A stretch of DNA of 64,000 nucleotides from Oxalobacteraceae bacterium OTU3CAMAD1. GTDB taxonomy: Bacteria > Pseudomonadota > Gammaproteobacteria > Burkholderiales > Burkholderiaceae_D. Position numbers and translations under genes: made by a program. The notes under the pieces are model-generated. The model did not search any database. It was not told the DNA's origin and saw nothing but the letters and a program-made list of their open reading frames with translations. The stretch spans positions 3,658,001 through 3,722,000 of the forward strand of contig CP099650.1 of NCBI GenBank assembly GCA_024123915.1, given 5' to 3'. How positions within the stretch are numbered: the stretch's first letter is position 1; each line of letters opens with the position of its first letter. Positions 19,576-29,008 of the stretch are shown piece after piece.

Positions 19576-21579
19576 CTACCAGTCGCGGCGCACGCGAAGC
19601 ATGGCGAATGGCTGGGTGCGGGTGAGGTTGTGTTCGACGAAATCGACGCCGCCAGCCAGCCTGTCGCCGGTGTAGTGGGTGCGGTCGTAGCTGATGGTGC
19701 GGCTGGTGAGGTTGTTCAATTCCAGCGTCACCATCACGTTCGATGCCGGCCGGTAGTTGACGAAGGCGCGCGCCCAGCCGCTGCCGCTGCTGGTGCCGCG
19801 GTCGGCGAGCTGCCAGCTGTCGTTGCTCCAGCCGTTGTCGACCGAGAAGCCCCAGGCGGTGCGCTGGCGCGGCAAGTCCTGCGAGAATTCGATGCGCCAC
19901 GCCAGCGGCTGCTCGCCGGACAGGCGACGCGTCTCCTGCGTGGTCGGGTCGGTGACCGACGACGAGCGCCAGGTGGTCGACAGTTTGAGCAGGCCCTGCG
20001 GCAGTGCCCAGTCGTCGGTCGGCAGGTTCAGCATGCCCGTGACGCTGTCGGCGCTGGCGTCGCCGATATTGCCGGCGGCGTCGTAGGTGGCGTTGGCGGC
20101 GCGCATCGGCATGCGGTCGATGACGTCGCTGATGTGCGATTGCGTGTAGCTCAGCACGGCGGCGCCCCGGTCCCAGAAGCGGTATTCCAGCGCGCCTTCG
20201 CACAGCCAGGTCTTGGCCGGCACCAGTTCGGGGTAGTCGGCGCGCAGCGTCTCGTCGGCGATGCCGAAATAGGCCGCCGCGTCGCCGAAGTTCAGCTGGC
20301 TGACCTCGCGTTCCAGGCGCAGGCGCAATTGCAGCGACGGCGTCGGCGACATCGACAGCCGCAGGCGCGGCTTGGGATAGAAATGGGCCTTGGCCTCGGG
20401 CTGGTCGGCGCCCACGCTCAGGCTGGCGTGCGAGACCTTCAGGCCGGCTTCGGCGCTGAGCGAATTGTCGAGCTGCCAGACGGACGACAATTGGCCCTCG
20501 ACGCGCTCTTCCTGTACCCAGGCGCTGCCGGTCGGCACGGCGGCCGCGCCGGCGTTGGCCTGGTAGGCGTTGGCGCTGTCGTTGGTGTTGACGGCCCGTT
20601 CGACGCCGCCGCGCAGCACCACGCCGTTCAGCGCCTGCCAGCTCATTTGTACGGCGAGGATCTGTTCGGTGGCGTTGGCGGTCGTGACCGCGTAAGAGGT
20701 GTGGCCGCTGGAGGAGAATGTCGACTCCGCGTCCACCGCGGAGCTGCGGTACAGCGCCTTGAGGTCCAGGCTGGTGCCGGGCGCCAGGTCGCGCGTGTAG
20801 GCCAGGCCTTGCTCGATGTTGCGTCCGGCATTGTCGTTGTTGTTCAGGGCGCCCGTCTCGGTGTCATAGCGGGCCTGCGACTGGTAGGTCCAGGCATTGA
20901 CCGCGCCGTTCCAGGTCAGTTGCCCGTCGAGCAGGTCCTGCCCGTAGTTCCACTTCGCCACCCTGTTGCCGGACATGCCGGCGCCGGCCATCGTCACCTC
21001 GGCGGTCGGCACCTGGCCGGCGTACACCGTAGTCTTACGCCCCTGGCCCTGCGAGGTGTCCGGCGAGCGCGTCCAACCCAGCGAGAAGTTGATGCTCTTG
21101 TCGCCGCGTTTGAGGCTGTAGTTGCCTTCCAGCGAGGGTGTCAGGTCGCCGTCTTCGGTCAGGTAGCTCGACGCGGTGGTGCTGGCCGACACCAGGTCCA
21201 TTTGCTTGATCACCAGGTTGGCGACGGTCGGATGGCCCTGCATGTCGATGCCGCCCACGCCGTCATTGATCACGTCGATGCGTTCGACCGCCGCCGCCGG
21301 AATGCGGCCCAGCACGTCGCCCAGCGGTTCGGTCTTGGACGCCGGGCGCTTGCCGTTGATCAGAACGTTGCCCGCCACGCCGCGCGACGGATTGCCGCCG
21401 TCGAAGACGAAGCCGGGCAGGCGGGTCGCCATGTCCATTGCCGTCGTGGCCTGGAATTGCTTGAAATAGTCGGGAGGATAGGACTGCGGCGGCGCGCCAT
21501 CGGCTGCGGCCGCCGGCCCGCCTGCGGCGAGGGCGCAGGCCAGCACAATGGCGGGACGGGTGAATGGCAAGCTTGTCAT
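19576..21579 (-). CDS. TonB-dependent outer-membrane receptor
   Basis: A 667-residue outer-membrane receptor with a signal peptide (IVLACALAAGGPAAAADG). The plug domain (about 40-160) contains LPGFVFDGGNP, NVLINGKRP and VERIDVINDG, followed by a beta-barrel that ends in the aromatic residue W, as expected for outer-membrane insertion (RVRRDW). It probably imports oligosaccharides released by the neighbouring secreted hydrolases; a siderophore role cannot be excluded. It is divergent from the GH6 gene, sharing a 298-bp region with a LacI-type palindrome. No strong ribosome-binding site is visible. Confidence 0.88.
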   Translation of the reverse strand: MTSLPFTRPAIVLACALAAGGPAAAADGAPPQSYPPDYFKQFQATTAMDMATRLPGFVFDGGNPSRGVAGNVLINGKRPASKTEPLGDVLGRIPAAAVERIDVINDGVGGIDMQGHPTVANLVIKQMDLVSASTTASSYLTEDGDLTPSLEGNYSLKRGDKSINFSLGWTRSPDTSQGQGRKTTVYAGQVPTAEVTMAGAGMSGNRVAKWNYGQDLLDGQLTWNGAVNAWTYQSQARYDTETGALNNNDNAGRNIEQGLAYTRDLAPGTSLDLKALYRSSAVDAESTFSSSGHTSYAVTTANATEQILAVQMSWQALNGVVLRGGVERAVNTNDSANAYQANAGAAAVPTGSAWVQEERVEGQLSSVWQLDNSLSAEAGLKVSHASLSVGADQPEAKAHFYPKPRLRLSMSPTPSLQLRLRLEREVSQLNFGDAAAYFGIADETLRADYPELVPAKTWLCEGALEYRFWDRGAAVLSYTQSHISDVIDRMPMRAANATYDAAGNIGDASADSVTGMLNLPTDDWALPQGLLKLSTTWRSSSVTDPTTQETRRLSGEQPLAWRIEFSQDLPRQRTAWGFSVDNGWSNDSWQLADRGTSSGSGWARAFVNYRPASNVMVTLELNNLTSRTISYDRTHYTGDRLAGGVDFVEHNLTRTQPFAMLRVRRDW

Positions 21580-21824
21580 TCGGATATTTTACCGGTATCC
21601 GGCGTTCCCACCTAGATGAAATCGTGTTCAAGCCATGCCTGTTTTGCATGGCAGATCATCCTGTGGTGCCGCCGCCGAGGCGTGCGAGCCAAAGTGGCGT
21701 CGCGGCGCGCTCTCCGGGGACGAGGCAAAATTGCCACAATTTCAGGTCGTTTATCAAATTTAGTAAACGTAACTAAACAAATTGTTGGCGAAAACGCTAA
21801 GCCGCAGGTAAGGTCCGCTGAGGT

Positions 21825-21838
21825 TGAAAACGGTTTCA
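21825..21838. promoter_or_regulatory. LacI-type operator candidate upstream of GH6 cellulase
   Basis: TGAAAACGGTTTCA is one base away from the perfect palindrome TGAAACCGGTTTCA, with arms TGAAA/TTTCA. It lies 39 bp before the cellulase ATG within the 298-bp divergent region between the TonB receptor and GH6 genes; apart from this site nothing else in that region was recognised. A catabolic LacI-family regulator (CelR-like) is the likely ligand-responsive binder. Confidence 0.5.
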
Positions 21839-21877
21839 TACCGCAAATACAGCCTCTAAAACTAAAAGGAGACAAGC

Positions 21878-22813
21878 ATGAGAATGACGATACGGCCAAC
21901 CCTGGCCGCGATATTGATATCGTGTGGCGCCCTCCACGGCGCCCAGGCGCAGGTCAACCCGGCGCTGTATGTCGACCCCGACTCCAGTGCCGCAATTTGG
22001 TCCCGCAACAACCCCAGCGACGGCCGCGCCACCGACATCCGCAACCGCATCGCCAACCAGCCGGGCGCCCGTTGGTTCGGCAATTGGAGCGGCGAAATCG
22101 GCGCCGCCGTCGGCCACTACGTCGGCACCGCCGCATACAACGACCGCACCCCGGTGCTGGTGGCCTACAACATTCCGGCGCGCGACTGCGGCCAGCACAG
22201 CGCCGGTGGCGCGGGCTCGGTGCAGGCCTACCGCGACTGGATACGCGCCTTCGCCGCCGCCGTCGGCAACCGCCCGGCGATCGTGGTGCTGGAGCCGGAC
22301 GCGCTGCCGCAGCTCGACTGCCTGGACGCTGCCGGCAAGACGGCGCGCCTGGACTTGTTCAAGTACGCCGTGTCGCAGTTCACCGCGCTGGCGCCGCGCG
22401 CCTATCTGTACCTCGACATCGGCAATAGCGCCTGGCTGGCGCCGGCGGAGGCGGCCACGCGGCTGGTCAACGCCGGCGTGACCGGCGCCCGTGGCTTCTC
22501 GCTCAACGTGTCGAACTACCGCACCGACGCCGAAAGCAATCCGTACGGCGTGGCCGTGGCCGACGCGCTGCGCCAGCGCGGCCTGAATAAAACCTTCGTC
22601 GTCGACACCAGCCGCAACGGCAACGGTCCGAAAGGCACGGAGTGGTGCGATCCGGCCGGGCGCAAGCTTGGCGTGGCGCCGCGCGTCAACGCCGCCGGCA
22701 GCCAGCCGGAAATGGCGCTGTGGATCAAGTCGCCGGGCGAGTCCGACGGCTGCGCGGGGCCGGCGGGTACGTTCGTGCCGGAACTGGCCTATAAGATGAT
22801 CTACGGCTACTAG
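21878..22813 (+). CDS. GH6 cellulase (endoglucanase/cellobiohydrolase)
   Basis: A 311-residue secreted enzyme: signal peptide to about residue 24 (GAQAQ), then a single GH6 barrel with no carbohydrate-binding module. Family motifs are YNIPARDC (D103) and VVLEPDALPQLDC (D141, the expected catalytic acid), later FSLNVSNY and VVDTSRNGNGP, GEWC-like EWCDPAGRKLG and LWIKSPGESDG. GH6 enzymes hydrolyse beta-1,4-glucan with inversion; short single-domain members are usually endoglucanases. AAAGGAG precedes the ATG. Its neighbour GH3 would finish cello-oligomers to glucose. Confidence 0.93.
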   Translation: MRMTIRPTLAAILISCGALHGAQAQVNPALYVDPDSSAAIWSRNNPSDGRATDIRNRIANQPGARWFGNWSGEIGAAVGHYVGTAAYNDRTPVLVAYNIPARDCGQHSAGGAGSVQAYRDWIRAFAAAVGNRPAIVVLEPDALPQLDCLDAAGKTARLDLFKYAVSQFTALAPRAYLYLDIGNSAWLAPAEAATRLVNAGVTGARGFSLNVSNYRTDAESNPYGVAVADALRQRGLNKTFVVDTSRNGNGPKGTEWCDPAGRKLGVAPRVNAAGSQPEMALWIKSPGESDGCAGPAGTFVPELAYKMIYGY

Positions 22814-22847
22814 AATGGCCGGTCGGGCCGCGGCTGATGACTGGATT

Positions 22848-22859
22848 GGAATCGTTTCC
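22848..22859. promoter_or_regulatory. LacI-type operator candidate upstream of GH3 gene
   Basis: GGAATCGTTTCC is a near-palindrome (arms GGAA/TTCC with a central CG) 94 bp before the GH3 ATG. The form fits a LacI-family half-site pair, but with short arms the call is tentative. Confidence 0.35.
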
Positions 22860-22952
22860 GATCTCGACAGAAACCGCTTAGCCCGTACCCTGTTTGCGTG
22901 TATATTTGCGTAACTTTTTTCTCATTAATTGACAAATAGCACGGAGACACGC

Positions 22953-25193
22953 ATGACACGGAACCTGATCGCACGCTCGGCGGCAACGGCGCTGCTCGCA
23001 TTGATCGCCAACGGCGCCTGGGCGGCCGCCGGCGCGCCCATCCCGGAACGGGTCGATGCGCTGCTGCGCCAGATGACCCTGGAGGAGAAGGTCGGCCAGC
23101 TGAACCAGATATCGGACAAGGAATTCATCACCGGCCCGGAATCCGAATTGCGCCGCAATTTGGAGAGCGATCTGCGCGCCGGCAAGGTCGGCTCCATGCT
23201 CAACGTCAAGGGCGCGGCCGACACGCGCGCGGTGCAGGCCATCGCCATGCAATCGCGCCTGAAGATCCCGCTGCTGTTCGGGCTCGACGTCATCCACGGT
23301 TACGAGACCATCTTCCCGGTGCCGCTCGGCGAGGCGGCGTCGTGGGACCTGGAGGCCATCGAGCAGGCCGCGCGCATCGCCGCGCGCGAGGCCTCGGCCT
23401 CCGGCATCCACTGGACGTTCGCGCCGATGGTCGACATCGGCCGCGATCCGCGCTGGGGCCGGGTGATGGAGGGCGCCGGCGAGGACGCCTTCCTCGGCAG
23501 CCGCATCGCCGAGGCGCGCGTGCGCGGCTTCCAGGGCGCCAAGCTGGGCGGCACCAGCTCGGTGATGGCCACCGCCAAGCACTTCGCCGCCTACGGCGCC
23601 GCCATCGCCGGGCGCGATTACAACGCCGTCGACATGAGCGACCAGCTGTTGTACGAGACCTACCTGCCGCCGTTCAAGGCGGCGGTCGACGCGGGCGCGG
23701 CGACGTTCATGAATTCGTTCAATACGCTCAACGGCGTGCCGGCCACCGGCAGCGCCTTCCTGCAGCGCGACATCCTCAAGGGCGCCTGGGGCTTCAAGGG
23801 CTTTGTCGTCAGCGACTGGAACTCGATCGGCGAAATGGTCCCGCATGGCTACGCCGGCGACCTGTCCGACGCGGCGGCCAAGGCCCTCACCGCCGGCAGC
23901 GACATGGACATGGAGAGCAACGCCTATTCCGGCTCGCTGGCGCAGCTGGTCGGCGCCGGCAAGGTCGACGTCAAGTTGGTGGACGACGCCGTGCGGCGCG
24001 TGCTGACCAAGAAATTCGAGCTGGGCCTGTTCGACGATCCTTACCGCTTCTCCGACGTGCAGCGTGAAAAACAGGCCGTCAACGACCCCGCGCACCGCGC
24101 CGCCGCGCGCGCGACCGCCGCCAAGTCCATCGTCCTGCTAAAGAATGACAACGGCGCGCTGCCGATCAAACGGGGCGTCAAATCGATCGCCGTCATCGGC
24201 CCGCTGGCCGACGCCCGCCGCGACCTGGAGGGCGGCTGGATCGTCAAGTCCAACGCCGAGCGCGTGGTCAACCTGGTCGACGCCATCCGCGCGCAGGCCG
24301 GATCGGGCACGCGCGTGAGCTTCGCCGCCGGCTGCGACATCGCCTGCGCCACCGATGGCGGCTTCGCGGCCGCCGTGGCGGCGGCGCGCGACGCCGATGT
24401 AGTGGTCCTCGCTGTCGGCGAGTCGTGGGAAATGAGCGGCGAAGCCAAGTCGCGCGCCGATATCGGCCTGCCCGGGCGCCAGGGGCAATTGTTCGCGGCG
24501 CTCAAGGCGGCCGGCAAGACGCCGGTGGTGGTGATCCTGGCCGGCCGTCCACTGGTGTTCGAGAACGTCGCGGAAGAGGCCAAGGCCATCCTGTACGCGT
24601 GGCTGCCGGGCAGCGAGGGCGGCAACGCCATCGCCGACGTGCTGTTCGGCGCCGTCAACCCGTCGGCCAAGCTGCCGATGACCTTCCCGCGCCACCAGGG
24701 GCAGATCCCGATCACCTACCAGCAATACCAGACCGGCCGCCCGGTGACCGATCCGCGCGACGTGCTCTATAAATCCGGCTACATCGACATGCCTAACACG
24801 CCGCGCTACGCCTTCGGCCATGGCCTGAGCTACACCACGTTCGCCTACCGCGACATGAAGCTGAGCCAGAACGCGATGAAGGCCGACGGCAAGATCACAC
24901 TGTCGTTCACCCTGGCGAACACCGGCGCGGTGGCCGGCACGGAGATCGTGCAGCTTTATCTGCGCGACCCGGTCGCGTCCACCGTGCGCCCGCTGCAAGA
25001 GCTCAAGGGCTTCCAGAAGGTGGCGCTGGCGCCGGGGCAGCAGCAAAAGGTCAGCTTCACGCTGAATCGCGACAGCCTGGCGTTCTTCAACCGCAAGCTG
25101 CAATGGGTGGCCGAACCGGGCCGTTTCCAGCTGATGGTGGGCGCGGGTTCGGCCGACATCCGGCTGCGAACCGAGATCGAGTTGACCGAATGA
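22953..25193 (+). CDS. bglX: GH3 beta-glucosidase (BglX-like, periplasmic)
   Basis: A 746-residue enzyme with a signal peptide (ATALLALIANGAWA). It has the GH3 N-terminal barrel (MTLEEKVGQL, RDPRWGRVMEGAGED, ATAKHFAAYG), the nucleophile motif GFVVSDWNSI (D288), the second alpha/beta domain (LAVGESWEMSGEAKSRADIG) and a C-terminal fibronectin-III-like domain (GAVAGTEIVQLYLRDP). It cleaves terminal beta-glucosyl residues from cello-oligosaccharides, or related xyloglucan fragments. The ATG at 22953 has GGAGA upstream; an earlier in-frame start would precede the signal peptide. A hairpin follows the stop. Confidence 0.93.
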   Translation: MTRNLIARSAATALLALIANGAWAAAGAPIPERVDALLRQMTLEEKVGQLNQISDKEFITGPESELRRNLESDLRAGKVGSMLNVKGAADTRAVQAIAMQSRLKIPLLFGLDVIHGYETIFPVPLGEAASWDLEAIEQAARIAAREASASGIHWTFAPMVDIGRDPRWGRVMEGAGEDAFLGSRIAEARVRGFQGAKLGGTSSVMATAKHFAAYGAAIAGRDYNAVDMSDQLLYETYLPPFKAAVDAGAATFMNSFNTLNGVPATGSAFLQRDILKGAWGFKGFVVSDWNSIGEMVPHGYAGDLSDAAAKALTAGSDMDMESNAYSGSLAQLVGAGKVDVKLVDDAVRRVLTKKFELGLFDDPYRFSDVQREKQAVNDPAHRAAARATAAKSIVLLKNDNGALPIKRGVKSIAVIGPLADARRDLEGGWIVKSNAERVVNLVDAIRAQAGSGTRVSFAAGCDIACATDGGFAAAVAAARDADVVVLAVGESWEMSGEAKSRADIGLPGRQGQLFAALKAAGKTPVVVILAGRPLVFENVAEEAKAILYAWLPGSEGGNAIADVLFGAVNPSAKLPMTFPRHQGQIPITYQQYQTGRPVTDPRDVLYKSGYIDMPNTPRYAFGHGLSYTTFAYRDMKLSQNAMKADGKITLSFTLANTGAVAGTEIVQLYLRDPVASTVRPLQELKGFQKVALAPGQQQKVSFTLNRDSLAFFNRKLQWVAEPGRFQLMVGAGSADIRLRTEIELTE

Positions 25194-25208
25194 CATGAGC
25201 TGTCGTGG

Positions 25209-25238
25209 TCCCGGATACCGCATCGATGGTGTCCGGGA
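25209..25238 (+). terminator. Hairpin after the GH3 gene
   Basis: An 11-bp stem with one G-T wobble (TCCCGGATACC / GGTGTCCGGGA) and an 8-base loop begins 15 bp after the GH3 stop codon. No U-tract follows, so strength is uncertain. Confidence 0.5.
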
Positions 25239-25264
25239 GGTGTCTGTCGAATGTGCGTGTTTTC

Positions 25265-25278
25265 GATAATGCGTTATC
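25265..25278. promoter_or_regulatory. Dyad upstream of the M14 peptidase gene
   Basis: GATAATGCGTTATC (arms GATAA/TTATC) lies 36 bp before the TTG start of the peptidase gene, at a position where a promoter -10 region or repressor site would be expected. Confidence 0.35.
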
Positions 25279-25313
25279 ATTAAGGCTTCCGCCCGCACCT
25301 TTGAGAGTTTAAT

Positions 25314-27107
25314 TTGCCGAAGTCCGCTCCGCTTTCCACCCCGCTTTACACAGTATTATTCCTGCTTTTGTCCGCCATCGCACCCGCGTCGTCCGTGCAG
25401 GCCAATGCGCTGCTGCCACCGGAGTCCGCCTGGAAAGGGACCAGCGAGAAGCTGGTCGTTCCCGCCGCCGACCGTTGGGTGACCCCCGCCGAAAAGTCGG
25501 GCTTCAGCGACTCGCCAAGCTACGCCGAGACGATGACGTTTCTGCGCGCGATGGAGAAGGCGTCCGATCGCCTCTCCATCCAGTCGTTCGGCAAAAGCTA
25601 CCAGGGCCGGGATCTGTACTACGTCCTGGCGAAAAAACCGGGCGCTGGCGCCAAACCGGTGGTGCTGGTGCAGGCCGGTATCCACGCCGGCGAGATCGAT
25701 GGCAAGGACGCCGGCCTGATGCTGCTGCGCGACATCGCCTTCCGTGGCCGCGACGACCTGCTCGATCTGGTCGACCTGGTCTTCATTCCGATCCTGAACG
25801 TGGACGCGCACGAGAACACGAGCACCTTCGGCCGTCCCAACGAACGCGGACCCGGCATCAAGGGGGCGCGCGCCAACGCCCAGGGACTGGACCTCAACCG
25901 CGACTACGCGCGGCTGCAATCGCCGGAGATCGCCGCCGTCGTCAAGCTGTTGCAACGCTTCGACCCCGCGCTCTATATCGACGTCCACGTCAGCGATGGC
26001 ACCGATTACCAGTACGACACCACCTATACCTTCGCCGGCTGGGGCACCTACGCCCGGTCGCGGGCCACGGCGGACTGGCTGATGACCAGGTACACCACCG
26101 ACGTCGACGCGGCGCTAAACGCCCAGGGCCATGTGCCGGGCGTGTATCCGAGTTGGGTGGAGGAGGACACGCCGTCCAAGGGCTTGCGCGTCAGCGCGGA
26201 AGGGCCGCGCTACTCGACGGGCTACGGCGATTTCGCCGGCATCCCGACCGTGCTGGTGGAAAACCACACGATGAAGCCCTACAAGCGCAGGGTGCTGGGG
26301 ACCTACGTTCTGCTGGAGCAGTCGCTGAAGACGGTCGCCCTTGAGCGCGACCGCATCGCCCAGGCCAAATCGGTCGACAGGGCGGCGCGCGGTCCGCGCT
26401 TGATGGTGCGCTGGGAGCGCGAGGCCGCGCCGATGGCGACGCGCGACTTCAAAGGCTACAAGTACGATTCCTACGTCTCGAAGGCGTCGGGCGCCAGGGA
26501 GCTGCGCTGGACCGGCGAACGGGCCGACATCGCGATGCCTGTATTCGGCGTGCGCTCGACCAAGGAGGTTGTCCTGCCCCGCGCCTGGTGGTTGATGCCG
26601 GAGCAAAAAGAGATGATCGCGTCGCTGGGTGCCCACGGGATCGCGATGGAGCGCCTTGGCGCGGCCCGCGCGCTGCCGCTGGAAGTGGTGCAATTGAGCT
26701 CGGGTAAAGACCGGGCCGACCCGCTTCGACAGACCAGGCAAATGACGCTGCCGGCTGGAGCGGTGCGGGTGTCGTCCGATCAGCCTTTGCGATTGATCGC
26801 GGCCGCCTTGCTCGAGCCGGAAAGCGACGACTCGTTCCTGGCGGCCGGGTATCTCGACAACGCGTTGCCGCCGGAGTCCAAGCTGCCGAGACACCTGCTG
26901 GCGCCGCTGGCGGACAAGATGATGGAGGCGAATCCGGCGTTGCGGGCGCGCTTCATGGAAGCCCTCGCCGCCGACAAGGCGCTCGAGTCGGACCCGCAGG
27001 CCCGCTTGCGGTGGTGGCTGATGCGGTCCGACTACGCTGAACGTTCCAGGTTCACCTATCCGGTGTTCATGGAGCGCGCCACAGTCCCGCCCAAATCCGC
27101 GAACTGA
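25314..27107 (+). CDS. Secreted M14-family zinc carboxypeptidase
   Basis: A 597-residue protein with a signal peptide (LYTVLFLLLSAIAPASSVQA). The M14 zinc ligands are H124 and E127 (AGIHAGEIDG) and H225 (YIDVHVSDG); the general base is probably E316 (TVLVENHTMKPY). The catalytic domain covers about residues 65-340, and the C-terminal half (350-597) is unassigned. It is exported and should remove C-terminal residues from peptides or act on cell-wall amides. The TTG start is chosen because it directly precedes the complete signal peptide, with GAGAG upstream; the first in-frame ATG would remove the signal. Confidence 0.85.
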   Translation: MPKSAPLSTPLYTVLFLLLSAIAPASSVQANALLPPESAWKGTSEKLVVPAADRWVTPAEKSGFSDSPSYAETMTFLRAMEKASDRLSIQSFGKSYQGRDLYYVLAKKPGAGAKPVVLVQAGIHAGEIDGKDAGLMLLRDIAFRGRDDLLDLVDLVFIPILNVDAHENTSTFGRPNERGPGIKGARANAQGLDLNRDYARLQSPEIAAVVKLLQRFDPALYIDVHVSDGTDYQYDTTYTFAGWGTYARSRATADWLMTRYTTDVDAALNAQGHVPGVYPSWVEEDTPSKGLRVSAEGPRYSTGYGDFAGIPTVLVENHTMKPYKRRVLGTYVLLEQSLKTVALERDRIAQAKSVDRAARGPRLMVRWEREAAPMATRDFKGYKYDSYVSKASGARELRWTGERADIAMPVFGVRSTKEVVLPRAWWLMPEQKEMIASLGAHGIAMERLGAARALPLEVVQLSSGKDRADPLRQTRQMTLPAGAVRVSSDQPLRLIAAALLEPESDDSFLAAGYLDNALPPESKLPRHLLAPLADKMMEANPALRARFMEALAADKALESDPQARLRWWLMRSDYAERSRFTYPVFMERATVPPKSAN

Positions 27108-27116
27108 TCGCGACCG

Positions 27117-27743
27117 CTATTTCACTTCATAAGGCGTAACGAGTTGCGCCTGCATGTCGTAGCCGACGGCGTCCAGCAGGCCGGCGGCGCTGTCGGGCGT
27201 GCGGTTGCGCGCGGCGCGCAAGGTGCCGCTGACGAAGACCGCGTCCATCATCTTGACGCCGTCGATCGGTTTGTCCGAGAACACGTGGATGACCTGGTTC
27301 GCCGGCGGGGGCGGCGCGTGGATACAGGCGCCGAAGTAGGGCACCAGCAGGAATTCGCGGAAAGACCGGCCCTCGCCGTCGAGCGGGATGACGTAGCCTC
27401 CGATGCGCACCCGCGCTCCATCCATCGAGGGTTCGACCGGCGCGCTGGCCCACGCCTCGCGCAGCCTGGCCAGCGCCGCCATCGCGCGCGGATCGTTGTC
27501 CTGCAGGCGCGCCATGTCGTCGTTGAAGGTCTTGGCCGGCTCCCAGTCGGCCGGCACCAGCGCGAACCACTCGACCTCCTCGAACGGCGCCGTCGCCGGC
27601 TTCATGTCGATCGGGTGGGGTGGCGGTGACGCCTTGGCCGCAAACGGTGCAGCTGGTTTGCCTTCCCCCTTGCAGCCGGTCAGCACCGCGCCGGTGAGCG
27701 CTGCCATCGCCACGGCCAGCGCCAGATTCTTGTACTTGCTCAT
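27117..27743 (-). CDS. DUF3299 lipoprotein (end of TonB-MerC-ABC operon)
   Basis: A 208-residue lipoprotein: the N-terminus ALTGAVLTGC is a lipobox with C24. The rest matches DUF3299 with FEEVEWFALVPADW, VRIGGYVIPLDGEG, FLLVPYFGACIHAPPPPANQ and the terminal YDMQAQLVTPYEVK. The cysteine and histidine in the ACIHAPPP motif are potential metal ligands. Genes of this family sit with MacB-like ABC systems in zinc-responsive clusters such as Pseudomonas PA4063-PA4066. The ATG overlaps the stop of the permease gene in an ATGA junction. Function is unproven; it may act with the transporter in metal-dependent protein or cofactor handling. Confidence 0.85.
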   Translation of the reverse strand: MSKYKNLALAVAMAALTGAVLTGCKGEGKPAAPFAAKASPPPHPIDMKPATAPFEEVEWFALVPADWEPAKTFNDDMARLQDNDPRAMAALARLREAWASAPVEPSMDGARVRIGGYVIPLDGEGRSFREFLLVPYFGACIHAPPPPANQVIHVFSDKPIDGVKMMDAVFVSGTLRAARNRTPDSAAGLLDAVGYDMQAQLVTPYEVK

Positions 27744-29008
27744 ACCTTCGGCGCCAATCCGTCGATCAGCGAGAGTCGATACGCGCGCACACCCGGCACG
27801 ACGCTGGCGATCAGACCCGCGCCGACGACGGCGGCGAGCAGCCATACTTCGCCCAGGCCGGGGGCGAAAGCGTCGATCGCCAGGCCCCATTTCGCCAACG
27901 CCAGCGGCGCGAGCGCGAACGACGCCACCTCCACCAGCGCGAAACCGCCGGCGGCGCCGGCGATGGTCAGGCCGAGGCCTTCGCACACCAGCAGCAAGAA
28001 GATTTGCCAGGGACGGGCGCCGACCGCGCGCAGTATCGCCAGCTCGCGCCGCCGCTCGCCGAGTCCGGCCAACACCGCCGCCGCGAGGCCGGCCAGCGCC
28101 ACCACCAGCACCAGGAACGACACCGCGCGCAAAACGCGTTCCGCCGCGCCGGTGATATCCCACAGCTGTTGCAGCGCCACGCCGGGAATGACCGCCGACA
28201 GTGGTTCCTGGTCGTCGGCGCCGAAAATTCGCTGCATGCGCAGGACGGCCGCGCGCTGCTTCAGCCCGACCAGCACCGCCGTCACCTGCTTGGGATGCAG
28301 GTCGAACTTGCGTACTTCGGCGCGGCCGATCGATACGCCCGGCACGTGCGCGCCGCCGTGCCAGTCCAGATGGATCGCCTCCATCGCCTGCAAACCGATG
28401 TGCAGCGTGCGGTCGACCGGCGTGCCGGTGGCCGCCAGTATGCCGACGACGGTGAAGGGCTTGTCTTCGTGGCTGCTATCGGCTGCGTGGCCGGCATGGC
28501 CGGCGCCGTGGCTGAGGGTCAGCTCGTCGCCCAAACGGTAGCCGAGGCGGCGCGCGACCTCGGCGCCGATCACCACGTCGAACAGGCCGTTGAAGCGTGT
28601 CCCGCTCGAGAACGTCAGCGCTTGCGCGCGGCCGTGGCGATAGTGGTCGAAGTAGGCCGTGGTGGTCGCCACCACGGGGAAGCCGCGATGCGAGTCGCCC
28701 AGCGTCAGCGGGATGGTCCAGGCCACCGCCGGGTGCGCGCCGATGCGCTCCACGCTGCCCCAGGTCATGCCGGCGTCGGTCTCGCCGATGTGGAACACCG
28801 AGTACAGCAGCAACTGCACCGGGTGGCTGCGGGGGCCGATGATCAGGTCGGTGCCCGACAGCGCGGCCGTGAAACCGTCGCGCGCGCCGTGGCGCAGGCG
28901 CTCGACGGCGAGCAGCAGGGCCACGGACAGGATGATGGAGCCCAATGTGAGCAGCAGCGCGTAGCGGCGGCTGCGCGCGCTTTGCCAGGCCAGCGATAAC
29001 ATCGTCAT
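27740..29008 (-). CDS. ABC transporter permease, FtsX/MacB type
   Basis: A 422-residue inner-membrane protein: one N-terminal membrane segment (ALLLTLGSIILSVALLLAV), a large periplasmic domain (about 45-285) and three C-terminal segments containing the FtsX-like region RRRELAILRAVGARPWQIF. The periplasmic part contains a His-rich stretch near GAGHAGHAADSSHED that could bind metal. FtsX/MacB proteins work mechanically rather than as channels, together with the ATPase encoded upstream. Both junctions are ATGA overlaps, indicating stoichiometric co-translation. Confidence 0.88.
   Translation of the reverse strand: MTMLSLAWQSARSRRYALLLTLGSIILSVALLLAVERLRHGARDGFTAALSGTDLIIGPRSHPVQLLLYSVFHIGETDAGMTWGSVERIGAHPAVAWTIPLTLGDSHRGFPVVATTTAYFDHYRHGRAQALTFSSGTRFNGLFDVVIGAEVARRLGYRLGDELTLSHGAGHAGHAADSSHEDKPFTVVGILAATGTPVDRTLHIGLQAMEAIHLDWHGGAHVPGVSIGRAEVRKFDLHPKQVTAVLVGLKQRAAVLRMQRIFGADDQEPLSAVIPGVALQQLWDITGAAERVLRAVSFLVLVVALAGLAAAVLAGLGERRRELAILRAVGARPWQIFLLLVCEGLGLTIAGAAGGFALVEVASFALAPLALAKWGLAIDAFAPGLGEVWLLAAVVGAGLIASVVPGVRAYRLSLIDGLAPKV

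Noticed and set aside
19630..21615. A 661-residue open frame opposite the TonB receptor gene
   Set aside because: Antisense shadow; the minus-strand frame has a full receptor with signal peptide and terminal aromatic residue.
21580..21877. Possible small genes in the 298-bp region between TonB receptor and GH6
   Set aside because: Short frames run into the GH6 gene in other frames, show no family resemblance and lack ribosome-binding sites.
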